DNA from: Desmodus rotundus | Taxonomy: Eukaryota; Chordata; Mammalia; Chiroptera; Phyllostomidae | DNA: 64,000 nt | Direction: 5' to 3' | Assembly (NCBI RefSeq): GCF_022682495.2 | Contig: NC_071394.1 | Span: 29,918,470 to 29,982,469, forward strand | In this document: positions 24,505-36,364 of the stretch, one piece after another | Layout of the letters: every line of letters starts with the position of its first letter | Position numbering within the stretch: the stretch's first letter is position 1 | The notes under the pieces: generated by a model | Told to the model about the DNA's origin: nothing | The model's input: only the letters and a program-made list of their open reading frames with translations | The model's database searches: none | Translations under genes and position numbers: made by a program

Positions 24505-26150
24505 TTGAATCATGGAATCTCAGAGTTGGAGGAGATCTGGGGGTCATCTAATCCCATCGCCCACCCAACGCAGAGATCTCTGCTATAGAATATGTGGTGG
24601 TTCTGCTGTCAGTACAAAGGTAGCTGGGCCAGTTCCTTTGTTTTCCAGCTTTTGATGACCTCAAAGTCCCTACTTTTGATCAGCCAAATCTACCTTCCCT
24701 GGGGGAGTTCTCCCATTGGTCCCAGTGTCCCCCGGATCTGCGTCCAAACAGGTCACTTTTCTCATTGCTATGGCTGTGCTTCTTCACATGGAGAACAGGA
24801 AGAGAGGCATGTATTAACCACCTACTCTGCTTCAGGACCATCATAGTATCTGCACTAAATGGGAATGGTAGGGTTTTTTGTTTGTTTGTTTAAATGGCTC
24901 TGAAGCTAAGAGATGTTAGGAAACCTGTCCAAGACCACATTGCCTAGAAGTACTAGGGCAGAGATTTAAGCACAAACTCACCTCTTTCCTACTATACTAC
25001 ACTGCCTCCCAAAGTCAATTATCAACATGCCCCTCATCTTCTCTTTTTATAGTCATCTAAATATCTCTGGGGTTTTTCCCAGACTTTTTCCTCAGAGCAC
25101 ATGTTCCTGATGTTGGTCATTCTCCAAAATGTGCTCCAATTTGTCAATGTTTCTCTCCAAATGCAACAGAAACCATTCCCAGGGTGGCCAGTCCATCCTG
25201 ATTGCCTTGCTTGCCTTGCAAGCCATCTCACCTGCCAAAGGTGGCTTCACTGACTTTAGAGGCATAGTAGCCCTATCACGCATCTGGCCTGGGTGGATCT
25301 TAGTGTGGCTATGACCTCAAGTCTTTGTAATATGAGCTAGTTACAAGTCAGAATTCATCTATCCTTTACTTATACTATTATTTCTAACAAATCTCAGTGG
25401 GGTTCTTTTTGATTCCTTTCTTGATTTTGAGATGGCATTTCTATGTGTTATATAGCATATTAACTCTCACTTTAGGTTCTCTAAAAATTTTTCAAATAGG
25501 TCTTCAATGTTGTGATACAAGCCCCTGTAAGAACGTTGAACATTCCAGGACCAAGGGCAGAGCCTTGAGACATTCTACTAACATCGGAGACTGTCCGAAG
25601 AGTGGTGACTAGTCGATTAATTAATGCTCTTTAGGTACAGTTGTCTAGTTAGCTGTGGTTCCACTGAGCTATTTTTAATCCCACACTTCCACACGTCCTT
25701 CACAGTTTATGTAACAAAAGCCTTTGCAATACACCTTGCTGAAATTTACCCAAACCATCCTCTCTCAAATGTGTTTTATGGAGCACTTGCTCAGTGGGAT
25801 AATGTTAAATGGGCTTCTTTGGTGCAGAATGTCTCAGAATCTTTATATGTTAACATGCACTTTAACTCTAAGGGGAGCTATGGTAGCATACTAGGTTTCT
25901 AAAAGTGTATTTTTTATTTTTAATTCTTTTTAACTTAGGTGGGATTTATACTAGGAGATTTATTCATTTATAGCATTCAATCTGGTAATCTTGTTAGGGG
26001 GAAAGGATACATTAGCCTTGTGTTGCTTGTCCTTAGTGAATCTCTGCTAATATCCACTAATTAGTGCTTTCTCCTGTGAGGATGGACCACCTTGAGTAAA
26101 TTGATCTAGAATTTTACTGTAGATAAATACCAAGCTTGTTTATCTGAAAC
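24505..26150 (-). mobile_element. L3/CR1-type LINE fossil with reverse-transcriptase motif
   Basis: On the minus strand, codons 25579-25535 read SRMSQGSALGPGMFN, matching the CR1/L3 reverse-transcriptase motif S-G-V-P-Q-G-S-V-L-G-P-L-L-F-N. To the right, 25990-26150 follows the order of the upstream coding part. The left end (24505-24570, 'catggaatctcagagttggagg') and 24880-25010 resemble the 3' part. It is very old, full of gaps, and its boundaries are approximate. Confidence 0.55.
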
Positions 26151-26634
26151 TTTCAAAATCTACCTCTTTCTGTCTGTCTCCTGACGATGCTTTGTTTCTC
26201 AGAGCTTAACCCACAATGGCTCTGAAACTCAGCACCATGATATTTATATGATATTTACCTAGAGACGACATTTTTAGCACAGTTAGGTGTTATCTTGGGA
26301 TTCAGTTCCTTTCTACCAATCCATGTTCTGCCTTTTTCCAAGTTGACTATCACTCTGTTGATGCAGAACAAGTAAGTGCAATCTAAACAGCTCAGCTGCA
26401 CGGTCAAGACAGACTCTGAGCTGACCTTGCCTTAGACGCCCATGCTTCCCCCACAACTTCCCATTGACTTCTGACTCCTCCTTGCTAATTTGTATTTATT
26501 TTCTTCTAGACTTAGGGGACAACCCATCACTTCATACAAGTCTTTCCTGACTAAACATATCTCTCCCTTCTTTTATTGCTTTGCTATGCATGCAATGACT
26601 TGTCCTGCTTTCTCTATCATCTGTTCATTAGAGA

Positions 26635-27010
26635 GTTCATTCCACAAGTGTTTGCTGAGTACCTACTGCACAAGGTGTTGGGTAACTGAGAGCAGACAAG
26701 CCAAAAGCAGTCTTGGAATTAATAAGCTGACAGGGAAGACAAACAGCGAACAAGAACTAAGCATTACAAAAGGAAGTGGACGGTGCTGTGTGTGATAAGC
26801 TAGCCTGGGTGTGGGTGAAAATCTTCTCATGGAAGGGATGCTCTAATTCAGAATGAAAGGATACAGATGAGTTTTCTCTGGGGAGTATGGAGATGAAGGG
26901 GAAAAGGTACATGGGGGGCCAGCTTGACTTCTGAGCCACGGTGAGAAGCAAAGATGAATCACAGAAGTATCTACGACAGGGAGAGATGTAGTCAGATGGA
27001 ACTCTTTTCC
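26635..27010 (-). repeat. L2 LINE 3' end
   Basis: 'cacaagtgtttgctgagtacctactgcac', a degenerate 'gggaagacaaacagcgaacaag', then diverged sequence. This is the reverse-complement order of the L2 3'UTR. Confidence 0.5.
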
Positions 27011-27384
27011 AAGAGTGGAGCAGTGTGTGTGAGAATGATGCTTAAAATCCCAAGCATGTCCACCCACAGGAATATGTCATCTCACAGACACCTCTTCCCT
27101 CCTGCACTCGCCCTCCTGTCTCCCTGATGTTTTCTTTGGGCCACCTTTGATTCCCAAAGTGCCAGGCTCAGAATGGGACGAGCCAGACCACACAGAGGGC
27201 GTGGAGGAGAGGGCTCCAACATGTCCAAGGGGAGGTGTACATTTTGGCCTCCTGGATAGCCTCAGCTGCAGGTCCATTCTTCAAGACTGTGTCTCTGCCA
27301 AGTTTCCGTCTACGTGCATCTAAATAATTTCAACAGCAACGATAAGCCCAGAGGTGATGGCCATAGAAGATGTGTACCTCAGAG

Positions 27385-27830
27385 GGATGGGTAATTTCAT
27401 GTGTCAACCTGACCAGGCTCACGGGTGCCCAGACAGCTCGTAAGCTTCATATCTGGGTGTGTCGGAGAGGGGGTCTCAGGAAGAGATTAGCACTTGAATC
27501 GGTAGACTAAAGTAGATGGCTCTCACCCATGCCGTGTGCTGGGCATCATCCAATCCATCGACAGCCTGAATAGAACGAAAGGGTGGAGGAAGGGTGAGTT
27601 TGTTCTCTTCCTCCCTGTGCTGAGACATCCACCTTCTCCTGCCCTCAGACATCATGGCTCTTGGTTCTCAGGCTTTCAAGCTCAGACCAGGACTTAACAC
27701 CATTGGCTCCCCGATTCTCAGGCATTCGGACTCAAACTGAATTACCTCATCAGCTTTCCTGGTTCTCCAGCTCGCAGACAGTGGGCTGCGGGCCTTCTCG
27801 GCCTCTGTAACCTCATATATGTGGGAACTC
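27385..27830 (+). repeat. Old mammal-wide interspersed repeat, family not named
   Basis: Segments 'gggtaatttcatgtgtcaacctgacc', 'gattagcacttgaatcggtagac', 'catcatccaatccatcgacagcctgaatagaac' and repeated 'ggttctcaggctttc'-like cells are familiar from many mammalian loci. I cannot assign the family with confidence. Confidence 0.5.
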
Positions 27831-28194
27831 TGTGTGTGTGTGGCGGGTGCTCCGGAATGGGATTGTGACCACGTACGTTAACTTGCACTGTCATTGGCTT
27901 TCCAGATAACATGGCTGTGGACAGCAGAGTTGCCTTTTAAGTTTAGAACAGTGGAATAAACCCAATTTCCCTTAGCTGCTGCCGGCGTCATGAAGTCAAC
28001 CCCAGTGGGTACAATAAAGTTGACTCAGGGACAGAAACAGAGGTCTACATCATGCCTGGACTCCCACTGGCCCTGTTCCAACCCTCGATCTAAAAAAAAT
28101 ACTGCCGTTAGTTGGATCTTGTTTAAGAAAATCCTTTAATATCTAGCGGCTCACATTGAAAGAAGGAAAAAGAGTATTTAGGTAAGCTAACACT

Positions 28195-28290
28195 AAAGCT
28201 AATTATGTGCCCAGCACCATGCTTGGTGCTTTGGATGGGTTATCTGGTTTATTCCTCAAAAGATCCTCATTGGTGCTGTCCCAAGAATAT
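28195..28290 (-). repeat. MIR SINE fragment
   Basis: 'tgtgcccagcaccatgcttggtgctttggatgggttatctgg' corresponds to the minus-strand 3' part of MIR. Confidence 0.55.
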
Positions 28291-28421
28291 CAGGGGCCTG
28301 TTCCAGGAACTGAAGGAGTCCCATCCACCCTGCAGCACTATGACTCAGGTGCTCCACGGGGCCGTGAGCAGGTGTCCACTCTGCCACGGCATTTTCTGTC
28401 AGTTTCCATCCCACAGCAGCG

Positions 28422-29180
28422 GTGTCCAGCTCAGACGGCCAGGTGGGCACCATGCCTGAAGGTCATTCCCACAGCACAGCACTGTGCCAGGAACCAGCAG
28501 GGGCGGGGGAAGGGAGGATGAGGCAGGAGGTCTGTATCAGACATCCAAGCCTCAGGCACAGCCTCCTCCAGACCCAGCTCTCGCCCCCAGCAGAGCCCCG
28601 TCCAGTAGTCAGGCACCTCCTTCCCTCCTTTAGGGCCTCAGTATCCATCACTGCCTGGGCCACACTCACTCATCCAGAAGAGTCCTCTAAGCTCTGCACC
28701 TGCAAGGGTGGAGCTCTCAACCCCCTCCTACCCTTTGGCCTCTCTGCAACTCTTGTCACCTCCTGCCTGGAACAGCTTGCCCATAGAGGGTGTTACAAGG
28801 GGGGGCCTTGCCTGGTCACAGAGGAAGAACTAGGAAGCTCTACTGCAGCAAGCCCCCTGCGTCCCAGTTTTGTGGTTGCCTCCCCAGAAGGAGCTGGCGG
28901 GATCTGCTTCATCGGATCTGACAGTTTACAGAGGAGTTCCTGTTCCCAGATAAGCTGCTTCCTTCCTGACAAGACACAGTCCCTCTGGTTTTCAGATGGT
29001 GACAGCAGTGTTCATGGGGCCTTTTCCGCAGCCACAGCATCTGGGCTGCCAGAGGCTGCATCTGCTGTGTGTCTGGGGGAGATGTTCTTCCTTCTGTACC
29101 GTGCAAGGCCCGGTTACTACTTTAATAAGAAAGAAGCCCCAAAGAAAAGGCACTTCCATTGGTGGTTTTCCACAAACTGA
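28422..29180 (+). other. Longest open reading frame of the window (252 codons), not called as a gene
   Basis: Open from ATG at 28422 to a stop at 29178-29180. The translation is rich in Ser, Pro, Leu and Ala without a domain, signal peptide or membrane segment that I recognise. Part of it (about 28650-28800) resembles L2 sequence. GC-rich DNA makes such frames more likely by chance. No TATA box, splice framework or poly(A) signal fits it convincingly. Confidence 0.15.
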
Positions 29181-29844
29181 AATAATTATCTTTTATCCTG
29201 CTAACTTTATCCTGCTGCGACCAGTTTTGTTCAGGGAACTAGTTTTGCTTTGAACGCAAATGTGCTTCCCTCTTGCATCTGTTCACCACAAGCTTTCCAA
29301 ACAGGCAATGACAGACCACTGAGTAAAATATTTTATTCCCTGAACAAAGCACTTATGTGCTTTTTGAAAACATGTTTCCTGAAGAAACATGTGCAACATC
29401 CGCCTTTTCCAAGCAAGTGCCTACGTGAATCTGACTTCTCTCTGAGGTTCACTGAGCCAAAAATGAATCACTCACTTGGCTGCAGGGAGAAGCCAACCTG
29501 TCGTTTTGCAAGGTTACAATCCTGTAGTCAGACTACCAATCCCTCCTGCTGATTGAAGCCAGACGACAGGGCTGTATTAAAAAACGGCGACCAAGTGACA
29601 CAGACTAGCACATTTTCACCTTTCGGATCTGAAGAGAGTTGCTCCCAGATGCTGTTTCTGCAGCCCAGCTTTTGTCACACAAACTATTCAAGAAGGAAAT
29701 TGTGGCCTGATGGCAAAGAGCTCACGTGACATAACTGCACGTTGTAACACACACAGACAGAGGAAACTAGGGGGCTTTTGGGGGAGGAGGGCTCAGGGTC
29801 AGCCTGCGGTTGAACCCTTACAGTTCATAGGTCAAGACACCAAG
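29181..29844. other. Gene-free stretch, nothing recognised
   Basis: No repeat or gene that I can name; the open frame 29250-29552 is of chance length. Confidence 0.4.
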
Positions 29845-30585
29845 GCTCCCCTCACACTCATTAGGATGGGTATTGTTCCAAAACAACAAAGCAAAACCAA
29901 ATAATTGTTGGCGAGGATGTGGTAAACTTGGAACCCTGGTGAGTATGCAAAATGGTGCGGCTGCTGTGGAACACAGTGTGGTGATTCTTCAAAAAGCTTA
30001 AAAATAGAGTCACCATATGACCCAGGAATTCCACTTCTGCGTATAAAACCAAAAGAATGGAAAGCAGGCTCTGAAAGAGATTTGTATGTTCATAGCAATG
30101 TTATTTATAATAGCTAAAATGTGGAAACAGCTCACACCCATTGACAGATATAGAAATAAAATGTGGTGTATACATACAGTGGAATATTATTCAGCCTTGA
30201 AAAGGAAGGAAATTCTGCATATGATACAGCATGGATGAAGGTATTATGCTGAATGAAATAAGCCCATCATGAAAAGACAAACACTATATGATTCCACTGA
30301 TAGGAGGAACTCAGAGTGGTCAAAACCAGCGGGAGGGGAGGTAGAAGGGTAATGGCCTGGAGCTGATGGGAGAGAGAGAAGGGGGACTGTTGTTCAATGA
30401 GTGTGTTGTTCCCGCTCTACCAGATGAGAAGAGTTATTGGAGCTGCCTCGTGCTCAGGGTGCACAACATCAGGAGTGTCTTTGAATATACTGAAAACCCT
30501 ACACTGAAACCCACTGACCCTTACACTTAAAAATGGTTACGATGGGAATTTTTATGTTATGGAAAAAATACTGGGGGGAAAAAAG
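29845..30585 (+). mobile_element. LINE-1 3' end (older subfamily)
   Basis: 'ggcgaggatgtggtaaacttgg', 'gaacacagtgtggtgattct', 'gtggtgtatacatacagtggaatattattcagcc', 'ttaaaaatggttacgatggg': the ORF2 end and 3'UTR of an L1 in plus orientation. Confidence 0.85.
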
Positions 30586-30589
30586 ACAA

Positions 30590-30690
30590 CGAGGCCCAGA
30601 GTAGTGAAGCTACTTGACCAGGCTCACACAGCTGGCTGCACTAGAGCCAGGGTTTGGGCTGCCTTCAGATCCCTGTTCCCACATCCCTGC
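30590..30690 (-). repeat. MIR SINE fragment
   Basis: 'gacaacgaggcccagagtagtgaagctacttgacc' and 'cacacagctggctgcactagagccagg' in minus orientation. Confidence 0.65.
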
Positions 30691-32439
30691 TCTGGCACAT
30701 CGCGTCCTCCCACAAGGTAAGGAAGTAGATACACTGTATGTTGTTCGTGTAGCCATTGAGGCTTCATGAATTTAGGGAATTTATCCTTCCCCATCACTGC
30801 CCCTTCAGAACCCAGCTCCACCCTCTGAAGTCTTCCATCACTGACTAACAAGTCCAGAATTTTAAAGGGCATACATGAAAATAGAGTGCACACAGCCAAG
30901 ATTGCTTATAGAAGGGTGGCAAAACCCCCAAGAAAGTAGAGTATCAGGAGTAGACAAAGACTGAGCTGGTTTGAGGTGTTTGAAAAGTGCTAAAGACATT
31001 TGAAAAGGAGGGGGGGAGAGAATTCAAAAGCTACATATAGAACAAGGGAAAACAAAAGAATGCTGTCCACTGCTGGCCACACGAAGGAAAACACAAGCCA
31101 ATCAGCTTTCATAGATGCTCTGGCACACTCGGGCTGCTAGAGAAGTAGCTTGGGAACTTTGAGACTCCGGGTGTTTTTTCAGCTTTCACCCATCACTGTG
31201 AACTGGGGCGAGGCTGGGCTGAAAGGGAAAAATGCCGAACACCAGCACAGCAATCTCGGGCCTCGCAGTCCGTGGTGGGAGAGGCAGCAGGAGTTCACGC
31301 GGTGACCAGTGGCCCCTTCCTGCCTGAGCAGAGCAAGGCGACGCTTCTGTCCAGCTTGTGAGGTCCAAGCCTGGAGCTGACCCACCACGGGAATAAAAAT
31401 GCAAACCCTTGCTGCTGTTTGGTCTTCAGGAGGACTTTGTGACTGCTCTTAAGGCCTGCGGCAGCAGTGAAGAAGTCTGCTCCCACTTAGTGAGCAGAAC
31501 CTTGACTGATAAAAGGGACAGGAAGAGAATTTCAAAAATCTACAGGAAAGCCTTCTCCCGGAAAGTTAAAATCTGGGGAGGGGCGGGGTTGCAAAGGGAG
31601 AACACGGGGAGGGGGCTGGTTTGGAGTGAGCAACACCACATCAGCAACATGATGAGGACAGAGTCGTCACTGTCACAGACTGTCCCACCTCTCAGTGAAG
31701 AGTGGCATTTCCAACTATTTGGCCAGTGAGTCATCAGAAAAATGCTGTTTTTCATTTTGAAAAACACTCTCTCAGCGGGACACTTCACCGTTATCTGTTT
31801 CCATAGGAATATGGTGGTGGGGGGTGGGGAGAGCCCAGCCCTTTACAAATTAAAGCCATATGCATACCGTATTTAAAAACCAACAACCCATGCCATTACA
31901 TTATTGCTGACCATAGGAATTCGGTATTTATAATTTACATTCTTTCCCATACTTTGCTATTTTTCAGAAGTGAAGAACAGAGGTTTATGGCCTCACCAGA
32001 TCATAAATCAGATTCCTGAGGGCAGAGGGGGCTGCTAAAGGCAGGAGGCATGGCCTTCAATGTTAGCAGAATGTGTCAGAATTTCAGGAAAAGACCCCGG
32101 ATGCAGAGATAGGGCCCTGCTCCAAGGGAGCATGAGACACAAAAAGATGGCAGTTATTCCTTCCACGGAACAATCAGCCACAGTCACACCCAGGGCCAAC
32201 ACCTGGAGAGGGGCATGGTGGATTGGCCATCCTTAAAATGAGCCCCTGGACCTGAGTCACGCCAAGTGTCCCTCCAAAGGGAAGGGAGAGAAAGGCGCAG
32301 GTGTTCCAGGGACTCATCACCATTTATTTGCGGAGACTGGCTGGGAGCGAGGTGGAGACAGGGAGTGGAGACTGTGGTCCTAAAGGACATAAGATAGATG
32401 CCCAGAAATCAAGGAGCCTGGAGCGGAGGGAAGAACATT
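30691..32439. other. Gene-free stretch, nothing recognised
   Basis: About 1.7 kb without recognised repeat or gene. Small open frames at 31179-31486 and 31409-31788 overlap on both strands and look like chance. Confidence 0.4.
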
Positions 32440-32585
32440 AGGCTCTGGGATGACCTGACGCCCCCTTGTGGCTGTGTACTCTTACCAAGTACTTAGCCTC
32501 TAAGGCTGAAGACTCTGGAGAATGGGGATAACACACCCAACTCACAGGATTCAAGAACACACATAGGGCGCCGGGCACATGGTGG
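32440..32585 (+). repeat. MIR SINE fragment
   Basis: 'ccaagtacttagcctctaaggctgaag', 'gagaatggggataacac', 'gcgccgggcacat' in MIR order. Confidence 0.6.
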
Positions 32586-32869
32586 GGTGGGCGGTTGGTG
32601 CAGGACGCCCTTTCCTCAGGAAATGAAGATGCGCTCTGGCAATCGGCCCTCTGGCAAAGCCAGTTAAGTGCTACTGTGGTCACTAGGAAGATTCAGGGGA
32701 AGGAGGGGGTTCCAAGAGCCCCATGCAGGGGTCTTCCCAAGGTTCCCAGTGCTCCGAACGCTTTTATCTGGAAGATTTGTTAGCAGTGACCCTAGTAAGC
32801 TCAGCCCCCTGCTCCCGGTCTGGATTTCATCTACTCTAAGAGAAGGCGGAGGATTCTAAACATTTTGAA

Positions 32870-33130
32870 AGCTGGAGATATTTCTTAAGCCATTCCCAGG
32901 TTGCAGCTGTGAAATACAGAACCTAATTGGTCCACCATGTATGCAGCTGGATTGACCAGAATGAGCCCAAAATAGCCCTTTGTCAGGCAATTGGGAATAG
33001 TAAGGTCCATCATCCAGATTTTCCAGTATGGACTGTTACATAAACTCTGCTTGCAATTTGACACTGTAATTAAACCTATTGTGAGTATACTTCAGACATG
33101 AAAATGCAACATTTTGGTTCTTTAGCCTCA
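32870..33130. promoter_or_regulatory. Candidate conserved non-coding element
   Basis: Non-repetitive AT-rich block with 'cctaattggtcc', 'gtaattaaac', two CAGCTG E-boxes (near 32905 and 32944) and 'ctttgtcaggcaattggg'. The texture is that of constrained regulatory DNA; there is no functional evidence. Confidence 0.22.
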
Positions 33131-36100
33131 AATTTTTCTATTTTTCATTTAAAGGCAAGCCAACCTCACTTCCTGTGGTTTGTAAAGCCACAAGTCCCCT
33201 TTACTCAGCATCCAGAAAGGGGGCCACACCCTGCGCAGGAACACCAGTGTCTGAGGCCCCGGGGAGGAGGGGCAGGAGGCCAGGCGGCTCTGAGAAAACC
33301 TTCCTGCCACTGCCAGGCATTATCACGCCAACGTTAACAAATAAGATAATTAACACCCGGGGCACCAGAGGTTCAAGCAGAGCCCAGAACAACGAAGGAG
33401 GCTGGGTGGGTGGCTGCATCAGCCGTGAGAGCAAAACTCTCGGCGAATTCTATTTTCTGAATGATGTTTCCATCCTCACTGGGTTTACCAGAGGATGGGT
33501 TTGCGGTTGCCAGTCTCCCTGCTCCGACAGGACAATAATGCTGGGGGGCTTCAGAGTCCCTTGAGTCAGCCCTGCCGGCAGGAAACTTGCCTGTCACCGT
33601 CCTCTCCACCAGACTAGTTTTCAACCACAATATCACGATGTATAAGCTCAGCTCTGCTCCTGAGACCTTGGAGCTACTTGGACCTGTTGCAAATCCTTGA
33701 CGGTGTTCGATTGTGACAACAAACATCTCCTAGTACAATTTCAAAATCCACCCAGCAGAGGCAAGAAAGGGAATGTTAGGGCAGACAAAGTCACAGACAA
33801 ATCTCTGAAATGGATGGAAGGCAGTCTCTAGAAACCCAGGAGACAAGGAAGATTTTTACAATTCAGCATCCCTACAAGCTAAAAAAATTCACATCTAACT
33901 CTTCCTTTCTTTCTTTCTTTGGTGAACTCCTTTCATTTCACAGAAGACAGCAAAATAAAAAAATAAAGACACAAGTATTTATTGCGTCAGAGATAACACC
34001 AAAGTTCAGTGAAAAAGTTCTGCATCAGAACACCTGTGATGGTTGTGGCAGCAGGTGTAGAACAACATGTGGTAAGGGAAGTATTGTAAAGTCCGATTAT
34101 GGGCTGGCAACGAGGCCGTGCGGCACCGGGGGTCTTCGTCGTCACTAACGCTGACCTGTGCGAAAGGCCAACCGTCACATGGGACCCTTGCAATGCACAC
34201 ACGCGAAGGCCAGACGGCTTTGTAATGAAACACTGATAGATACACAGCAGTCTTGGCTCTCCTCGCGTCTTGATTTTAATTGTAGCAAGCGGAAATATGT
34301 TGAAGCTTGCAACACCCTACCTGTGGGACCTCCAGTGTTCCTAACAGTACCACCAGGACACGCTGGGCCCGGGAGCTCGGCCGCAGTGGCCGAGCAGAAT
34401 GCCCGCAGCTCACCAGTTCGATGGTGTCTGAAGTGCTCACTTCAGCCTGGGCTTCGACGGCTCATTTTTTCCCTTTCCACCTTGCACTGGGCCTTCCTTT
34501 CGGTGCCCGGCCTCCCCCCCGCGAGGGCCTGCGGCAGGGCACTACTGTAAACAAAACGGTGGGGTGCGACCGCAAAGGTGGGGCCTGGACGAGCGGGTCA
34601 CTCAGCGAGGCCCCGCTGCTACTTCTGAAGGAGACCCATAGGTCCGAACCTGATGTATCTGGTAAGGAACTTTATTTTTTTTCTCCTAGATGAGCACTTT
34701 ACTCACCAATTCACTACAGAATCCATCCTACTGAAAGTAAGACTGGCATTTATAGGATTTTTTTTATCATCGAAACGCTTAACGGGTCAATGAAACGTCC
34801 TAGCACTGCAGTGGGAGCGGTGTGGGCCCGGCTTTTACAGGTGGTGAAAACAGACACAGAAAAGCAGGGAGAGGCCACGGAGAAAGACCACGAAGGACAA
34901 ACGGGGAGAAGTACCTAACTCTCGACTGCAACGCCACCTACGGAGAAAAACACATAAAATATTCCTCCCACGCTACGTCCAAAACAATGGTCTTCTTAAG
35001 AGGGCCGTTGGTAATGACGAGTGTGAGATAATTTGCTGTGAAATTAAGTCCCAATATCAGATGAGGTCTCTGAAACATGTATGCTGTTTCCATCAATGTG
35101 AGGCCCATTTCCACAGAAACGGGCGGGGAAAGTAGGCCAGACCCCAGGGTGTGGTTTCTAGGAGTGGCAGCCTTGGGGCTGGCCAGTCCCACCCACACTG
35201 GCTTCGTAACCACTGTAAGCAGGAGTCCTTGCTGAAAGGAAAAAAAAAGGGAAGTTTAAACTCCAAGAAAGGGCATGGAAAGTATCTGAGGACTTTCCCG
35301 GCCATTTCGTACAAAGCCACAGAGGAAAAGTTGTCTCACGTGCACTTTGCTTTTTGCATACCCACAGGAAAGCCCAGTCACCCCGTGTCACACAGGTGCC
35401 TCCCTCTCTGCTGGCCTGGGAAAAAGAGAGTGCGCCTCATCAGTTGCACTGAGCTATTAATCAGCTAATGATTAGTCAGAGGAGCTCAAGTCAAAGTAGG
35501 CCCAATTTTCCCAGCAAATGAACTTGCAGACACTTCGGGAAGTGGTCCAGGCACAAGAAAGGAGAGTAGAGGCAGACGTGTATAAGAGACACTCAGTGTT
35601 CAGAAAGCAAAATGCAGGGAAAAACAAAACAAACTCACCTACTGTGAAAGTGACTATGTGTACACTGGGCCCGTGTTTTCAAGAGGCCTCTTTGATGGCT
35701 CAGAAAAGTACTGTGGGTTACGTAGGAGACCAGCCCTTCTGCCTTGGTGCCTCCGCGGGAAAGGTGGGCTGCTGCTCAAAGGGGCTGTGACAGCTCAGAG
35801 CAGCGGCCCTTTCCTCACCGTGCCAGCCGGTGACCGCCCAGCAAGTCTGTGTGAGGCTCCCGACCAAGCTGTCGCCAGAGGCCCAGCACACAGGGTGTGA
35901 CCCTGGCTCGAGTGATTCACTTAACCCCTTCACCCTGGAATTCTTCTGCAGAAAAAGGAAAACATTACACTCCTATGGTTAGAGATGTCCTTAAGGGGAG
36001 CAAAGACATCAAAACCCATGTGCCCCGTGATGTGAGGGGACAAAAAGGATTGCTTTCAGCACGCTTCTGTTTGTCTATAAGCCAATCAACTGGGCACCGG

Positions 36101-36364
36101 CCACTAGTTAGAGAAAAAATCCAACTTGGTTGATGTCACCGTTACTACAGTGAAAATGACAGTATTGTTCACTTCCTGTTGGTCACTTGGGAAATTTAGG
36201 AAATAGCACTCCAAAATAAATACCTTTTCTTCTTTCTTCTTCCTACATAAAACACATACACAGTCACGTTACGCTAGTCACTCGGAAAACGGTGACTGCT
36301 GACAAACAGCGGGAAGTGCCAGTATGAGGCGGAGAAATGAGCACTGTGCAGAGACAGATCTTTG
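33131..36364. other. Non-repetitive DNA immediately downstream of PTDSS1
   Basis: About 3.2 kb with almost no recognisable interspersed repeat, which is unusual for this window. It includes a CpG-enriched patch (about 34090-34620) and a TTTC microsatellite (33903-33920). It would be the distal 3'UTR if the poly(A) signal at 33978-33983 is used. Small open frames (34158-34550, 34307-34693) overlap each other and show no domain. Confidence 0.4.
33978..33983 (-). terminator. Possible distal poly(A) signal
   Basis: AATAAA in the PTDSS1 direction, followed within 12-30 nt by a very U-rich element. By sequence it is a stronger site than the proximal one. Use would give PTDSS1 a 3'UTR of about 3.4 kb. 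Whether it is used cannot be told from DNA. Confidence 0.3.

Noticed and set aside
34158..34693. Two overlapping plus-strand frames of about 130 codons
   Set aside because: Different frames over the same GC-rich DNA, no domain, no conserved motif. Kept only as a CpG-rich patch.
1..36000. SDC2 exon expected downstream of PTDSS1 by human synteny
   Set aside because: I looked for a syndecan signal-peptide or transmembrane exon on the minus strand and saw none. In human the gap is larger than this window.
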